Below are positions 1-8,729 of a stretch of DNA of 64,000 bases, one piece after another. The stretch is from Polyangiaceae bacterium (GTDB lineage: Bacteria; Myxococcota_A; Polyangia; Polyangiales; Polyangiaceae). The notes below the pieces were generated by a model. That model was not told where the DNA came from, ran no database searches, and was given only the letters and a program-made list of their open reading frames with translations. The stretch's first letter is position 1; each line of letters opens with the position of its first letter. The position numbers and the translations under genes are program-made. Where the stretch lies: positions 558,001 through 622,000 of the forward strand of contig JADJYE010000003.1 in assembly GCA_016719945.1 (NCBI GenBank), given 5' to 3'.

Positions 1-378
1 GAAGACCGGTCGGTTCTTTCCGGCCTCCTTCTTCTCGTGGCCCGTATCGCCGGCCAGCGGCACGTTGAACCGAAGCCGATCGAGCAGCTCGGTGCCGACG
101 TAGAGCTCGAGGGCCCAGCGGCCCATCATCCGCGGGGTCGCCTCGGCCTTGCTCAGCTCGAGAGCGGACACCTTCGCGACAGAGGGCACGCTGTCCTTCG
201 CGCGCATCTCGAACACCCACTGCTTGGTGGCCGCGACGGGGGCCGGATCCGGCGGCCAGCCCTCCTTCGGGGCCTCGGCGCGAGCGTCGTTGGGCGCCAG
301 CGCGCCGACGAGGGCGACGGACGCTCCCCCGCCCAGCGCGGCGGAGGCGATCGCGGCGACGACCCAGCGGTGAGACAT
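1..378 (-). CDS. secreted protein of unknown function, C-terminus beyond the window edge
   Basis: The reading frame is open from an ATG at 378 to the left edge (126 codons), so the C-terminus is missing. The protein opens with MSHRWVVAAIASAALGGG, a short basic start followed by a hydrophobic, Ala/Gly-rich stretch of about 25 residues ending near NDARAEA, which reads as a signal peptide or membrane anchor. The visible remainder is a soluble segment with a QWVFEMRAKD strand-like region. It lies 32 bases downstream of the pseudouridine synthase on the same strand and is probably co-transcribed with it. I do not recognise a family. Confidence is in the frame, not the function. Confidence 0.6.
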   Translation of the reverse strand, partial: MSHRWVVAAIASAALGGGASVALVGALAPNDARAEAPKEGWPPDPAPVAATKQWVFEMRAKDSVPSVAKVSALELSKAEATPRMMGRWALELYVGTELLDRLRFNVPLAGDTGHEKKEAGKNRPVF

Positions 379-410
379 TGGCCGCTCTTTCGCCTGGTAC
401 GACGGGCGGA

Positions 411-1127
411 TCAATCATCAAAGCCAAGGGTCGTCAGCCTTGGCGCGAAGGCCTCCGGCGTGCCGCCGAGGAGCGCCCACATCGCGAGCAGGTCTGCAGG
501 CGCCGGCGAGACGATCGGCCCTTTGGGATCGGTCGGTAGACCGAGTCGCAGGAGCACGATCGCAGCGTGCAGCATGACCCGCTGCGCCGCCAAGACCCTC
601 CCCTTCGCGTCTGCGACGCTCGACGGGCCGCCGTAGCGGCGGTCCCCCACGATCGGCGCGCCGATCGCGGAGGCGTGAATGCGCAGCTGGTGGGTGCGCC
701 CGGTCCGCGGCGCCAGGTGGAGGACCGCGTAATGGTTTCGTCCCGCCTCCACGCGGCCTCCGACGCGGAGCTCGCTCGACGCGGGGCGGCCCTCGATGCC
801 GACGTCACACACGACCTCGTCGGGCGGCTGCCCGGCCACGAGCGCGAGGTAGCGACGCTCGAGCCGGCCGACTTCCTTCGCCGCGGCGGCCGCCCGCTTT
901 CCGCGCTCGCTGATCGCGAAGGTGACGGCCCCTGTCACCGGCACGTCCAGGCGGGACACGGCGTGCGGTGTGCCGCGCGAGCCGCGCCCGCGCAGCCATT
1001 CCGCGAGATCGTCGCGCAGGCTCGGCTCCCCGCGGCGGTCCGGCTCGGTCGCGACGCCGCTCGGCTTGTCAACGACCACGACGTCGTCGGACGCGAACAG
1101 CACCGCGAGCTCGCGGTGCTGGCTCAC
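411..1127 (-). CDS. RluA-family RNA pseudouridine synthase
   Basis: 238 residues. Enzymes of this family isomerise specific uridines in rRNA or tRNA to pseudouridine. The signature is HAVSRLDVPVTGAV near residue 55, which carries the catalytic Asp of the RLD motif, and the later PRTGRTHQLRIHASAIGAP segment, which is the family's conserved RTHQxRxH element. There is no N-terminal S4 domain, so this is a short, catalytic-domain-only form; the target base cannot be predicted. The GTG start at 1127 overlaps the stop of the upstream gene as GTGA, which indicates translational coupling with the PEP-synthase-like gene. The open frame continues upstream, but that part is antisense-like shadow with no family resemblance. 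Confidence 0.85.
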   Translation of the reverse strand: MSQHRELAVLFASDDVVVVDKPSGVATEPDRRGEPSLRDDLAEWLRGRGSRGTPHAVSRLDVPVTGAVTFAISERGKRAAAAAKEVGRLERRYLALVAGQPPDEVVCDVGIEGRPASSELRVGGRVEAGRNHYAVLHLAPRTGRTHQLRIHASAIGAPIVGDRRYGGPSSVADAKGRVLAAQRVMLHAAIVLLRLGLPTDPKGPIVSPAPADLLAMWALLGGTPEAFAPRLTTLGFDD

Positions 1128-3862
1128 GTACCTTCGCGGGCGTTCGCTCCGACGAGCGACGGGCCCTTCTGCGGAGCGTCCAGCTTCTCGACGATGCCTC
1201 GATCGCCGTCGACCCGCAGCCTCTCTCCGGTGCGTAGGCTGAGCGTCGCGCCGTCGACGTTGACGACCGCCGGGACGTTGTACTCTCTGGCGACGATCGC
1301 GGCGTGCGACAGCGGACCGCCCAGCTCCGTGACGACCCCGGCGGCGACCAGGAACAGCGGGGACATCCCGATGTCGGTCGTGCGCGCGACGAGGATCTCT
1401 CCGGGTACGAGCGCCGTCGCAGGGTCGGCCCCCGCTCCGACGACTCGGGCCCGACCCTCGACGACGCCCGGGCTCGCAGCGAGCCCGTACAAGCGTGGCG
1501 CGGCAGAAGGCGGCAGCCGCACCGGCGGAGGGCGCCCGACGAACGTCGGCGGAGGATCCGGGCGAGCGGCGTCGCGCAGGAACTCGGCGCGCCTCAGCCG
1601 GATGATGTGCGCCACCTCGGCCCGGCCGCTGCGCAGCGCGTAGACGAGCTCGTCGAAGGTGCAGAAGAAGACGCTCCGCTCCGGCAGGCTCGGCTCGAGC
1701 CTCGAGAGGCGCCGATCGATGTCGAGCGCGACGTAGCGGATGACCCCGAGCGTCCGCGTCACGCGGGCTCGCATGCGCTCGCGCAGGCGCGTGTAGGCCT
1801 GCGTCCGCTCGATCAGCGTGCGCAGCACCAACAGATCGGCTCGCGAGACGGTCGCCTCGAGCCGCGCCAGCTCGCGATCTGCGAGGGCACGCGCCCTCGC
1901 GGGGCCGGCGTCGGGATCGATGCTGGGACCTCGCAGCGCGGCCTCCAACATCGACAGCAGGCTGCTCGGATCTTCCGACCAGCGCGGCGTCATCAGCTCG
2001 GCCTCGCGCACGCATCGATCTCCGAAGGCGTCGAGGAACTCGGCGAGGGCAGAGCGAGTCGGACCGGCCGGCAGCTCCTCGGTGGTGCGGGCGTGCCGCG
2101 TCAAGATCGCCTCGAGCGCCGCCGGCTCTCGCCGCGCGATGTTCGCGATCCGCAGCAGCGCGAGCCCGGGGTTCGCGCTCTCGAGCTCGGCGATCCCTCC
2201 GGTGAGCGCTTGCGCGACGCGGGCTGCCTCGAGGCGCACCTCGACCGCCTCGTCGCCGTGCGCGTCGCGCTTCTTGAGCACGCGGCGCAGCCACGTCGTC
2301 AGCGCGAGGTGGGCGGCGAGTGAGGCCGACGCGCACGTCAGCATGAGCTCGCCTGCCGACAGCAGGAGATCGCTCGCGGCCGTGAGGGTCTGCCCGAGCG
2401 CGTCGTCCGGGAGCAGGCCGAGGTCGAGCTCGGTGATCTGTTTGCGCCGCCGCTCGGCCTCCTGTTCGTACGCCTCGACGTCGCGCTCGAGCCGAACCCC
2501 GCGTAGGACGAGCCCAGGGATCTTGAACGGCGCGCGCAGCAGGAAGCGCCCGCGCGCGCCCCGTCGCCGCTCGAGATCAGCGATCACTTCGTCTGGCGCG
2601 CCGCCGCTCTGCTCGAGCAGCGCGCGCGGCGACAGGCCCGGGACCTGCCCGGCGATCTCCATGAACTCCGTCAGGTTCAGGTAGAAGCGCCCGTACACGT
2701 TCGACACGAGCACCGCGCCCTTCGGAACGTTGCACCCGAGCGTGGAGAACGCGGCGCGGAAGCCCGCGTCGCTGAACCTTCGCGCGATGGACCAGGTCAG
2801 CGGCGTCGCGGCGCCTGGCAGCGCCTCGCCGATGTTCGCGCGCGACCACACGGTGCCCTCGTCACCGCCCTCGGGGAACACCCCGCCCGTCACCGGACGC
2901 GCCTGGAGGATGAAGACGCGCTCAGGCTTGCTGGTCGCGTCGACTGCGAACTCGACGTCGAGGGCGTCCTTGGTGCGGACGCCGAGCGACCTGGCGATGG
3001 CAGAGAGCTGGCCCAGCACGTCGCGTGAGAGCGAGCCGCTCGTCGAGCGCGCCTCACCCACGGGCTCGGGGCCAAGGCCGCGCTCGCTGACGACGAGCAT
3101 GGTGGTCTTCTCGGCGATGACCTCGTCGACGATCGCGCCTTCCCGGCTGATCCGATACGTATCCACCGTGCTCGCGCCGTCGACGACGGGGGCGCCCAGC
3201 CCGAACGTCGAGTGCACCAGGCGCTCGCCCTCGGCCCAACGATCTCCCGCCAGGCCGGGGGGAGGTGAGGTGAACAGGACGCCGGCGGCCTTGGCCACGA
3301 CGACGGGCATCAACAGGACCGGCATCGCGACGGTGCGGATCGACCACTTGTGCAGGTACAGCAGCGTGCGCGGCAGGTAGAGGCTCGCCCACACCTGTCG
3401 CACGGCATCTTCAATCTGCGCTCGGCCGCGGACGCCGAGGAGCGAGGTCGCCAGGCCGGCCAGGGAGGCGCCTCGCGCGTCCTCGCAGGTAGCGCTCGAG
3501 CGGACGCTGAGCCCCCACGGTGCAGTCGGCGCGAGCGCGGCCCACAGATCCTCGAGCGCGTGGGAGAGCCCTTCGGGCAGCGGGTCCTGAAGGATGCGGT
3601 CTCGCGCGCGCGCGGCGCGATCCATGCCAGTTCGCGTCCCCGCGAGCTTGATCAAGGAGGCCACGTCGTGGCCCTTCGGGAGCTGCTCGTCGACGACCTG
3701 CGAGAACGTCTTCGCGTCGATCACCCACCCGGGGGGGACGGGCAACCCATCCGCTGCGAGGTCCGCGAGCGTCACGGCCTTGCCGCCGAACCGCTGGGGG
3801 CGCGGGTCGGCCTTCGAGGGCTTGCCCCTGCTCGCGTGGATCGCGGAGAACGGGTGCAGCAT
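1124..3862 (-). CDS. PEP synthase / rifampin phosphotransferase-like protein (PPDK N domain plus phosphohistidine domain)
   Basis: 912 residues from the ATG at 3862. The N-terminal third is an ATP-grasp PEP/pyruvate-binding domain: it has RFGGKAVTLADLAADGLPVP near the start, WGLSVRSSATCEDARG, and FILQARPVTG, all typical of PEP synthase and PPDK. A long helical middle section of about 400 residues follows. The C-terminus is the swivelling phosphohistidine domain with LGGPLSHAAIVARE, putting the phosphorylated His at about 853. This order (ATP domain, central helical domain, His domain) also fits rifampin phosphotransferases, which phosphorylate a drug or other acceptor with ATP. The substrate is unknown. 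In-frame GTG (3931) and ATG (3976) starts also exist; no good ribosome binding site decides. Coupled to the downstream pseudouridine synthase by GTGA. Confidence 0.75.
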   Translation of the reverse strand: MLHPFSAIHASRGKPSKADPRPQRFGGKAVTLADLAADGLPVPPGWVIDAKTFSQVVDEQLPKGHDVASLIKLAGTRTGMDRAARARDRILQDPLPEGLSHALEDLWAALAPTAPWGLSVRSSATCEDARGASLAGLATSLLGVRGRAQIEDAVRQVWASLYLPRTLLYLHKWSIRTVAMPVLLMPVVVAKAAGVLFTSPPPGLAGDRWAEGERLVHSTFGLGAPVVDGASTVDTYRISREGAIVDEVIAEKTTMLVVSERGLGPEPVGEARSTSGSLSRDVLGQLSAIARSLGVRTKDALDVEFAVDATSKPERVFILQARPVTGGVFPEGGDEGTVWSRANIGEALPGAATPLTWSIARRFSDAGFRAAFSTLGCNVPKGAVLVSNVYGRFYLNLTEFMEIAGQVPGLSPRALLEQSGGAPDEVIADLERRRGARGRFLLRAPFKIPGLVLRGVRLERDVEAYEQEAERRRKQITELDLGLLPDDALGQTLTAASDLLLSAGELMLTCASASLAAHLALTTWLRRVLKKRDAHGDEAVEVRLEAARVAQALTGGIAELESANPGLALLRIANIARREPAALEAILTRHARTTEELPAGPTRSALAEFLDAFGDRCVREAELMTPRWSEDPSSLLSMLEAALRGPSIDPDAGPARARALADRELARLEATVSRADLLVLRTLIERTQAYTRLRERMRARVTRTLGVIRYVALDIDRRLSRLEPSLPERSVFFCTFDELVYALRSGRAEVAHIIRLRRAEFLRDAARPDPPPTFVGRPPPVRLPPSAAPRLYGLAASPGVVEGRARVVGAGADPATALVPGEILVARTTDIGMSPLFLVAAGVVTELGGPLSHAAIVAREYNVPAVVNVDGATLSLRTGERLRVDGDRGIVEKLDAPQKGPSLVGANAREGT

Positions 3863-3951
3863 CGCGCTCGCGCGCGCCGTCAGCTCGATGGGTCCTCGTT
3901 CGGGCAGCAAGGCGACCCGTACGAGGTACCACACGGCCTCCTCAGAGGCGG

Positions 3952-4971
3952 ATGGATTTCGTGTGGAGCTTGGGTGCATCCTCGTGGCGCGTGCGCCGTC
4001 GAGAGCTCCTGCACCCAGCAACCTTCACCCTCGCGCTCGTGGGCCTCTCGTGCACCGCGGGCGCACCGAGCGAGCGCACCTCGGCGAGCGCTGCGCCGCC
4101 GGCGCTCGCGGCGGCGTCCGCGCCGTCCGCGCTCGCCACCGGGCAGGTCACCTCGTCGCCCAGCGTGTCGGCGTCCGCGCCGCCGGCTCGTGATCTTCCG
4201 GCGGGCTCGATCGTGCCGGAGGTCGTCGCCAGGTCGGCAGCGCCCGCCCCATTCGTGGTGCTGCTTCACGGGTATGGCGGGAGCGGGGCGTCGATCGCTC
4301 GTCACTTCGGCTTCGCGACGCTCGCCGCCCAGAAGCGCTTCATCTTCATCGCGCCAGACGGCGAGCCCGACGCCCACAACGCCCGCTTCTGGGCCGCAGG
4401 CGCCGCCTGCTGCGACTTCGGCGGCAAGAAGCCAGACCACCTCGGCTCCCTCCGCAAGATCCTCGACGCGGCGCGGGCTAACCCGAAGGTCGATCCGGCG
4501 CGCGTGTTCGTCGTCGGCTTCTCCAACGGCGGCTTCATGGCGCACCGGCTCGCGTGTGAGGTCGAAGGCATCCGCGGGATCGTCAGCGTCGCTGGCGCCG
4601 TCTCCTTCGACGCGGCCTCGTGCAAGCACGCGGCCGAGGTCATCATCCAGGTCCACGGCGACGCAGATCCAGTCGTGCGCTACGAAGGCGGTCGCGTGCT
4701 CGGCAAGACCTCGGTCGAGGCGCACCCGGGCGCCCTCGCCGGCATCACGAGCTGGGCGAAGCGTCGCGGGTGCGACGCGCCCGCCGCGAGCGGCAAGCCC
4801 TTCGATCTCGACCCCGAGCTGCCGGGCGCCGAGACGACCCCGCTCACCTTCGCCTGCGCGCCGGGGACCGAGCTGTTGCGGGTCGCGAACGGCGAGCACG
4901 ACATCGCGTCGAACCCGACCGCGATGAGCCAGCTCCTCGACCGGCTCATCCTGCCGCCGGCAAGCCCCTGA
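3952..4971 (+). CDS. lipoprotein esterase of the PHB-depolymerase / feruloyl esterase type
   Basis: 339 residues, alpha/beta-hydrolase fold. A lipobox ending LVGLSC puts the lipidated Cys at 34, followed by an Ala/Ser/Pro-rich linker to about residue 95, so it is probably tethered to a membrane in the periplasm or at the surface. The oxyanion region is LLHGYGGSG, the nucleophile elbow is VVGFSNGGF (Ser191), the likely acid is in HGDADPVV (about 237-239) and the His is in NGEHDI (316). This arrangement matches the LpqC/PHB-depolymerase family, which hydrolyses polyester or feruloyl ester bonds; the true substrate is unknown. It is divergent from the PEP-synthase-like gene, and its last 26 bases overlap, tail to tail, the next gene on the opposite strand. 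Confidence 0.8.
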   Translation: MDFVWSLGASSWRVRRRELLHPATFTLALVGLSCTAGAPSERTSASAAPPALAAASAPSALATGQVTSSPSVSASAPPARDLPAGSIVPEVVARSAAPAPFVVLLHGYGGSGASIARHFGFATLAAQKRFIFIAPDGEPDAHNARFWAAGAACCDFGGKKPDHLGSLRKILDAARANPKVDPARVFVVGFSNGGFMAHRLACEVEGIRGIVSVAGAVSFDAASCKHAAEVIIQVHGDADPVVRYEGGRVLGKTSVEAHPGALAGITSWAKRRGCDAPAASGKPFDLDPELPGAETTPLTFACAPGTELLRVANGEHDIASNPTAMSQLLDRLILPPASP

Positions 4972-5866
4972 GCACGCGCTCGTGGAAGACGAGCATCTCG
5001 GCGGCGCCCGGGCCGCGGTTCCACACGTAGTCGTGGGGCCCGCCCGTCACGATCAGCTGGTGCTCGAGCTTGCGCGCCTCGAGCGCGGCGGCGAGCGCCA
5101 TCGTGGGCTCGAGGAAAGGGTCACCGGAGCTCGACACCAAGCGGATGTGTTGCTTCCCACGCTCGGACGCGCGGAGCGCGCGGTCGGCGAGCGTCGAGGC
5201 CTCCTCCTTGCGGATGGCAGGCTGGAGGGCTCCGACGGCGCCGAACACCTCCGGCCGGTCGAAGCCGAGCTCGAGCGCCCAGCGGCCCCCCATGCTCACG
5301 CCGTCGATCCCTGTCGCCGCACGGTCGACGGCGCCGCTCTTGACCTCGGCGACGCGCGGCAGGAGACGCTCCGCGAGGAACGCCCCGAACGGCCTCGTCG
5401 CGCTCGGACCCTCCGCCTGCGGCACGGGGGTGTAGGGGCAGGCCACCACCAGGCCGCGCCATGGAGCCGCCTCGAGCGACGCGCGGATCGAGCCCAGCCG
5501 CTCCTCCGAGAGCATCCCGTGCACGTCGGCGGCCGTGAGCGAGCCGCGCTCGAGCGCCTCGCGCACGAGGTCGAGATCGTAGTCGTCGCGCCAGCCTCGC
5601 GCGCCTCGCTCGAGCCCACGCCCCGCCTCGCCTCGGCCGTGCAGCGCGACGAGCACGGGCCACTTCGCCGAGCCCTCCGGCGCGAAGACCTCCGCGCGCT
5701 GTCCCTCGGGCTGATCGGCGCTGGCTTCGAACGCGAGCTCCTGCCATCCAGTGCGCGGCGCGGGCTTCGCGCTCGCGTCGGCGCCCGGGCTGCGCTCCGA
5801 GCAGCCGCAGCCTGCGGCCGCGAGCGCGAGCCAGCCCGCCAACGCTCGCCGCGCTCTATCCGGCAC
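4946..5866 (-). CDS. lipoprotein esterase, alpha/beta-hydrolase (esterase D-like)
   Basis: 306 residues. The lipobox LALAAAGC gives Cys20, so a lipoprotein is expected. LVALHGRGEAG is the oxyanion strand-turn, IDGVSMGGRW is the nucleophile elbow (Ser191), SSSGDPF holds the likely Asp and TGGPHDYVWNRG the catalytic His. The GxSMGG elbow and the HDY context are those of esterase D, FrmB and Fes-like esterases rather than of the neighbouring PHB-depolymerase-like enzyme. It starts 6 bases after the LytM gene stops and is therefore likely the last gene of the ftsE-ftsX-LytM operon. Its 3' end overlaps the end of the convergent esterase gene by 26 bases. Confidence 0.75.
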   Translation of the reverse strand: MPDRARRALAGWLALAAAGCGCSERSPGADASAKPAPRTGWQELAFEASADQPEGQRAEVFAPEGSAKWPVLVALHGRGEAGRGLERGARGWRDDYDLDLVREALERGSLTAADVHGMLSEERLGSIRASLEAAPWRGLVVACPYTPVPQAEGPSATRPFGAFLAERLLPRVAEVKSGAVDRAATGIDGVSMGGRWALELGFDRPEVFGAVGALQPAIRKEEASTLADRALRASERGKQHIRLVSSSGDPFLEPTMALAAALEARKLEHQLIVTGGPHDYVWNRGPGAAEMLVFHERVLRGLPAAG

Positions 5867-5872
5867 GACCGC

Positions 5873-6904
5873 TCAGAGCCCGAACCACGGCCCAGGATCC
5901 ACGGGTCGACCCTCTTTGCGCAGCTCGAAGTAGAGCAGCGACTCACGCTTGCGGTCGGCGACCGGACCCAGCGCCGATCCGGACGCGACGGTCTCCCCGA
6001 CCTTGACCTCGGCGCTGCGCAGGTGTCCGTAGAGCGTGAAGAGCCGGTTTCCGTGGTCGAGGATGACCGTGATCCGGTCGTCCTCGTAGCGGTCTGCGAA
6101 CACCACGCGTCCGGCCGCGACCGCCCGCGCCGTCGCGCCCGAGGGGGCGCGCAGCTCCAAGGCCGGTCCGCTCGCGCCGGAGGCCTCGAGCTTGGTCACC
6201 TGCGCGCGCCCCGCCAAAGGCAGCGGGAGCTTGCCCATCATCCCCTCGAGCGGGCTGGCGGCGCCGACGTCCCCAGGCTGCAGATCCGCGCCGTATACGG
6301 TGATCTGGTCGGGGGGCGGGGTCGATGAGTCGAACGCTCGATCGAACGCGTCGCCGCGCTCCTGCGCCTGGCGCATCGTCGTCTTGGCGCTGTCGTAGGC
6401 TCTCTTCTGGGCCTCGAGGGGACCGATGTCCGCGCCGATCCGGAGCAGTAGGTCGCTGACCTCCTCGCGGCGGGCGCGCATCGATTTCTGGCTCTCGAGG
6501 TCCCGGGTGAGCCCGAGGCGCGTGCGCTCCACGCGCGCCGCGTAGTCGACGAGCTCGTCGAAGCCTCCGCCCGCGGGCAGCAGGCCGGCCCGCACCTGCT
6601 TGTAGTAGGTGCGCCCGCGGGCGAGCACGCGCCCGTCGACCAGGCCCAGCTCCTTGTCGAGCCCCGCCAGCTCCTGCTCGAGCGCCCCCCGCTCGCTCTC
6701 GAGCTGCTTGAGCGCGATGTCGACCTCGAGCGGGCTCTGCGGGATCTTGATCGGCGCGCGCGCCGCGCCGCGACCGGCCGCACCACGCCCAGCTTGCAGC
6801 GCGAACTCGTCGAGCGCGCTCGTGGGCGACTTCGGCACGCCGAGGGCGACGCCTCCACCCAGGGCGACGAACATTCCGAGCACGATCGCGGTCGTCTTCT
6901 TCAT
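5873..6904 (-). CDS. EnvC-like coiled-coil protein with degenerate LytM (M23) domain
   Basis: 343 residues: an N-terminal signal segment (MKKTTAIVLGMFVALGGGVA), a long helical, coiled-coil-prone part rich in Leu/Glu/Arg (about 55-190), and a C-terminal LytM fold (about 235-343) recognisable by LDHGNRLFTLYGHLRS. In active M23 peptidases the first metal ligands lie in an HxGxD element before an AP; here that stretch reads GPALELRAP, so His is replaced by Gly and Asp by Glu. Loss of these ligands is the hallmark of EnvC-type activators, which switch on cell-wall amidases instead of cutting peptidoglycan. Its place 10 bases after ftsX supports an EnvC role in the periplasm at the division site (inference). 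Confidence 0.75.
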   Translation of the reverse strand: MKKTTAIVLGMFVALGGGVALGVPKSPTSALDEFALQAGRGAAGRGAARAPIKIPQSPLEVDIALKQLESERGALEQELAGLDKELGLVDGRVLARGRTYYKQVRAGLLPAGGGFDELVDYAARVERTRLGLTRDLESQKSMRARREEVSDLLLRIGADIGPLEAQKRAYDSAKTTMRQAQERGDAFDRAFDSSTPPPDQITVYGADLQPGDVGAASPLEGMMGKLPLPLAGRAQVTKLEASGASGPALELRAPSGATARAVAAGRVVFADRYEDDRITVILDHGNRLFTLYGHLRSAEVKVGETVASGSALGPVADRKRESLLYFELRKEGRPVDPGPWFGL

Positions 6905-6914
6905 GGTCGTCCCG

Positions 6915-7802
6915 TCAGACGTTGGCGATCTTCCGCAGGCTGAAGAAGGCGGTCATGGCGCCGAGCACGCCGCCCATGGCCACCATCCCGAGCGCGATCG
7001 GCCACGGCAGGAACGACGGCGTGATCCCGAGCAGGTTCGCGAGCTGCTGATCCAAGCGATCGCGGACGATGAGGAACAAGAGGCCCACGAGCAGGACCGC
7101 GAAGAGCGCGCCGAGGGCACCTTGGGTAGCCCCTTCGAACACGAAGGGCCTGCGCACGAACCCGTTGGTCGCGCCGACCAGCCGCAAGACCTCCACCTCG
7201 ATCTTCCGTCGCTGCAGCAGCAGACGCATCGTCGAGCCCACGACGCTGATGACCGCGGCGAGCACGATCAGCGCGAGGCACGCGGCTGCCGTCACGCCGC
7301 CGCCGAGCAGCGACGAGAGCCGCTCCGTCCAACGCTCGTAGGTCTCGACCGTCTCGACCGCCGGCAGCGCGCGGAGCTTGAGGGCGATCGTCTTGAGCTC
7401 GTCGTCGGTGATCGAGTCGTTGAACGCGACCTCCAGGGAGCCGGGGAAGGCCTCGATCGGTAGCGCAGCGAGCGCCTCGTCGTTGGCGACGACCTCACGC
7501 CGGGCCTCCTCGGCCGTCACGTGCCGGACGCGCGAGACGCCGCCCGTCTGCTGCAGCGCCTGCTTCAGCGCGCCGACGTCGGCCTCCTTCGCGCCGTCCT
7601 TCAGGTAGACCGTCGCGCGCCCTGCGCGCGACCAGCGGTCGCGGAGGGCCTCGACGTTGGTCACCACCAAGAGCGCGGCGGCGAGGCACACGAAGGCGAC
7701 CGACAGCGAGAAGACGCTGAGGATCTGGAGCCGCCAGTCGCTCCTCCCGGCGCGCCAGGTGCCAAACAGACCTTTGTGACCGAGCGATGCGTTGTTCCCC
7801 AT
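6915..7802 (-). CDS. ftsX: cell division protein FtsX
   Basis: 295 residues, four membrane segments: one after a basic N-terminus (about 26-46), then a periplasmic domain of about 110 residues, then three segments in the C-terminal half (roughly 165-190, 225-250, 265-287). This is the FtsX topology. The sequence GSTMRLLLQRRKIEVEVLRL and the following RLVGATNGFVRRPF match the conserved cytoplasmic loop that couples to the ATPase. FtsX with FtsE forms an ABC-type complex in the inner membrane that transmits ATP hydrolysis to peptidoglycan hydrolases during division. It lies 12 bases after ftsE, and a LytM/EnvC-like gene follows, so the three are likely one functional unit. Confidence 0.9.
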   Translation of the reverse strand: MGNNASLGHKGLFGTWRAGRSDWRLQILSVFSLSVAFVCLAAALLVVTNVEALRDRWSRAGRATVYLKDGAKEADVGALKQALQQTGGVSRVRHVTAEEARREVVANDEALAALPIEAFPGSLEVAFNDSITDDELKTIALKLRALPAVETVETYERWTERLSSLLGGGVTAAACLALIVLAAVISVVGSTMRLLLQRRKIEVEVLRLVGATNGFVRRPFVFEGATQGALGALFAVLLVGLLFLIVRDRLDQQLANLLGITPSFLPWPIALGMVAMGGVLGAMTAFFSLRKIANV

Positions 7803-7814
7803 GGCTTTCGCTCC

Positions 7815-8642
7815 TCAGGCAGCCTCGGTGTCGAGGTCGCTCCAGTCTTCGTCCACGAGGTCGTCGTCGTCGTCGTCTACGTCTTCGTCGCGGCTCTCGG
7901 GCACGTCGGTCGCCTTGCCCTCATCGAGGATCACGATTCGCCGCGGCCGAACGTCCAGCAGGGAGCGATCGTGGGTCGCGAACAGCACCGTGGTGCCCGT
8001 CTCGTGGATGTCCTCGAACAGGCCGAGGATGTCGATCGCGAGCTGGGGGTCGAGGTTCCCCGTCGGCTCGTCCGCCAGGATGAGCGCCGGCTCATGCACG
8101 ATCGCTCGCGCGATCGCCACGCGCTGCTGCTCCCCGCCGGAGAGCACGCGCGCCGGGTCCGAGCCGCGGCCCGCGAGGCCGACCCGCTCGAGCGCCTCGC
8201 CGACGCGCGTCCGGATGAGACGGCCGGGGAGCCCGATCACCTCGAGCGCGATCGCGACGTTGTCGAACACGCTCCAGTTGGGGACGAGGCGGAAATCTTG
8301 GAACACGACGCCGATGTTCCGGCGCAGGGCGGGCACGGCCGACCCCGGCAAACGCGCCACGTCGCGGCCGAGGAACAGGATGCGGCCGTCGTCGACCTCC
8401 TCGGTGCGGTGGATGAGCCGCAGCAGTGTGCTCTTGCCCGACCCCGAGGGCCCCGTGACGAAGACGAACTCGCCGCGCTCGATCACGAGCGACGTGCCGC
8501 GCAGGACGGGCTGATCCGCTCGGTACGACTTGAACACGTCCTCGAACACCAGGATCGGCCGCGACGCCGCCGACGAGTCGTAGCGGTGCCCAGCCCGTAG
8601 GGCTTGGTGTCGGAACGAGCCTTGAGCGGAGGAACCGGCCAT
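7815..8642 (-). CDS. ftsE: cell division ATP-binding protein FtsE
   Basis: 275 residues from the ATG at 8642. ABC ATPase motifs are complete: Walker A GPSGSGKST (64-72), Q-loop Gln115, signature LSGGEQQ (167-173), Walker B LILADEP (187-193) and switch His in FATHD. Its position directly before ftsX identifies it as FtsE. Two features differ from the usual form of about 220 residues: roughly 28 extra residues before the start of the ABC fold, and a strongly acidic tail (about 252-275) with a run of six Asp. No start codon closer to the ABC fold is seen, so the N-terminal extension may be real. The divergent formyltransferase-like gene begins 87 bases away. Confidence 0.9.
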   Translation of the reverse strand: MAGSSAQGSFRHQALRAGHRYDSSAASRPILVFEDVFKSYRADQPVLRGTSLVIERGEFVFVTGPSGSGKSTLLRLIHRTEEVDDGRILFLGRDVARLPGSAVPALRRNIGVVFQDFRLVPNWSVFDNVAIALEVIGLPGRLIRTRVGEALERVGLAGRGSDPARVLSGGEQQRVAIARAIVHEPALILADEPTGNLDPQLAIDILGLFEDIHETGTTVLFATHDRSLLDVRPRRIVILDEGKATDVPESRDEDVDDDDDDLVDEDWSDLDTEAA

Positions 8643-8729
8643 CGCGACCCAGTTACCAGCAGGTCCGCACCAGGAAAACTTTTCGACCAAGCTTGCGATC
8701 TGCCTGCGCGAGCGGGCACGCTGCGGCCG

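Noticed and set aside
1128..2336. Upstream extension of the pseudouridine synthase frame
   Set aside because: It runs antiparallel in frame to nothing conserved and overlaps the PEP-synthase-like gene; the GTG at 1127 with GTGA overlap is the natural start.
7851..7890. gtc/gac microsatellite as a regulatory or replication element
   Set aside because: It is the coding sequence of the acidic FtsE tail.
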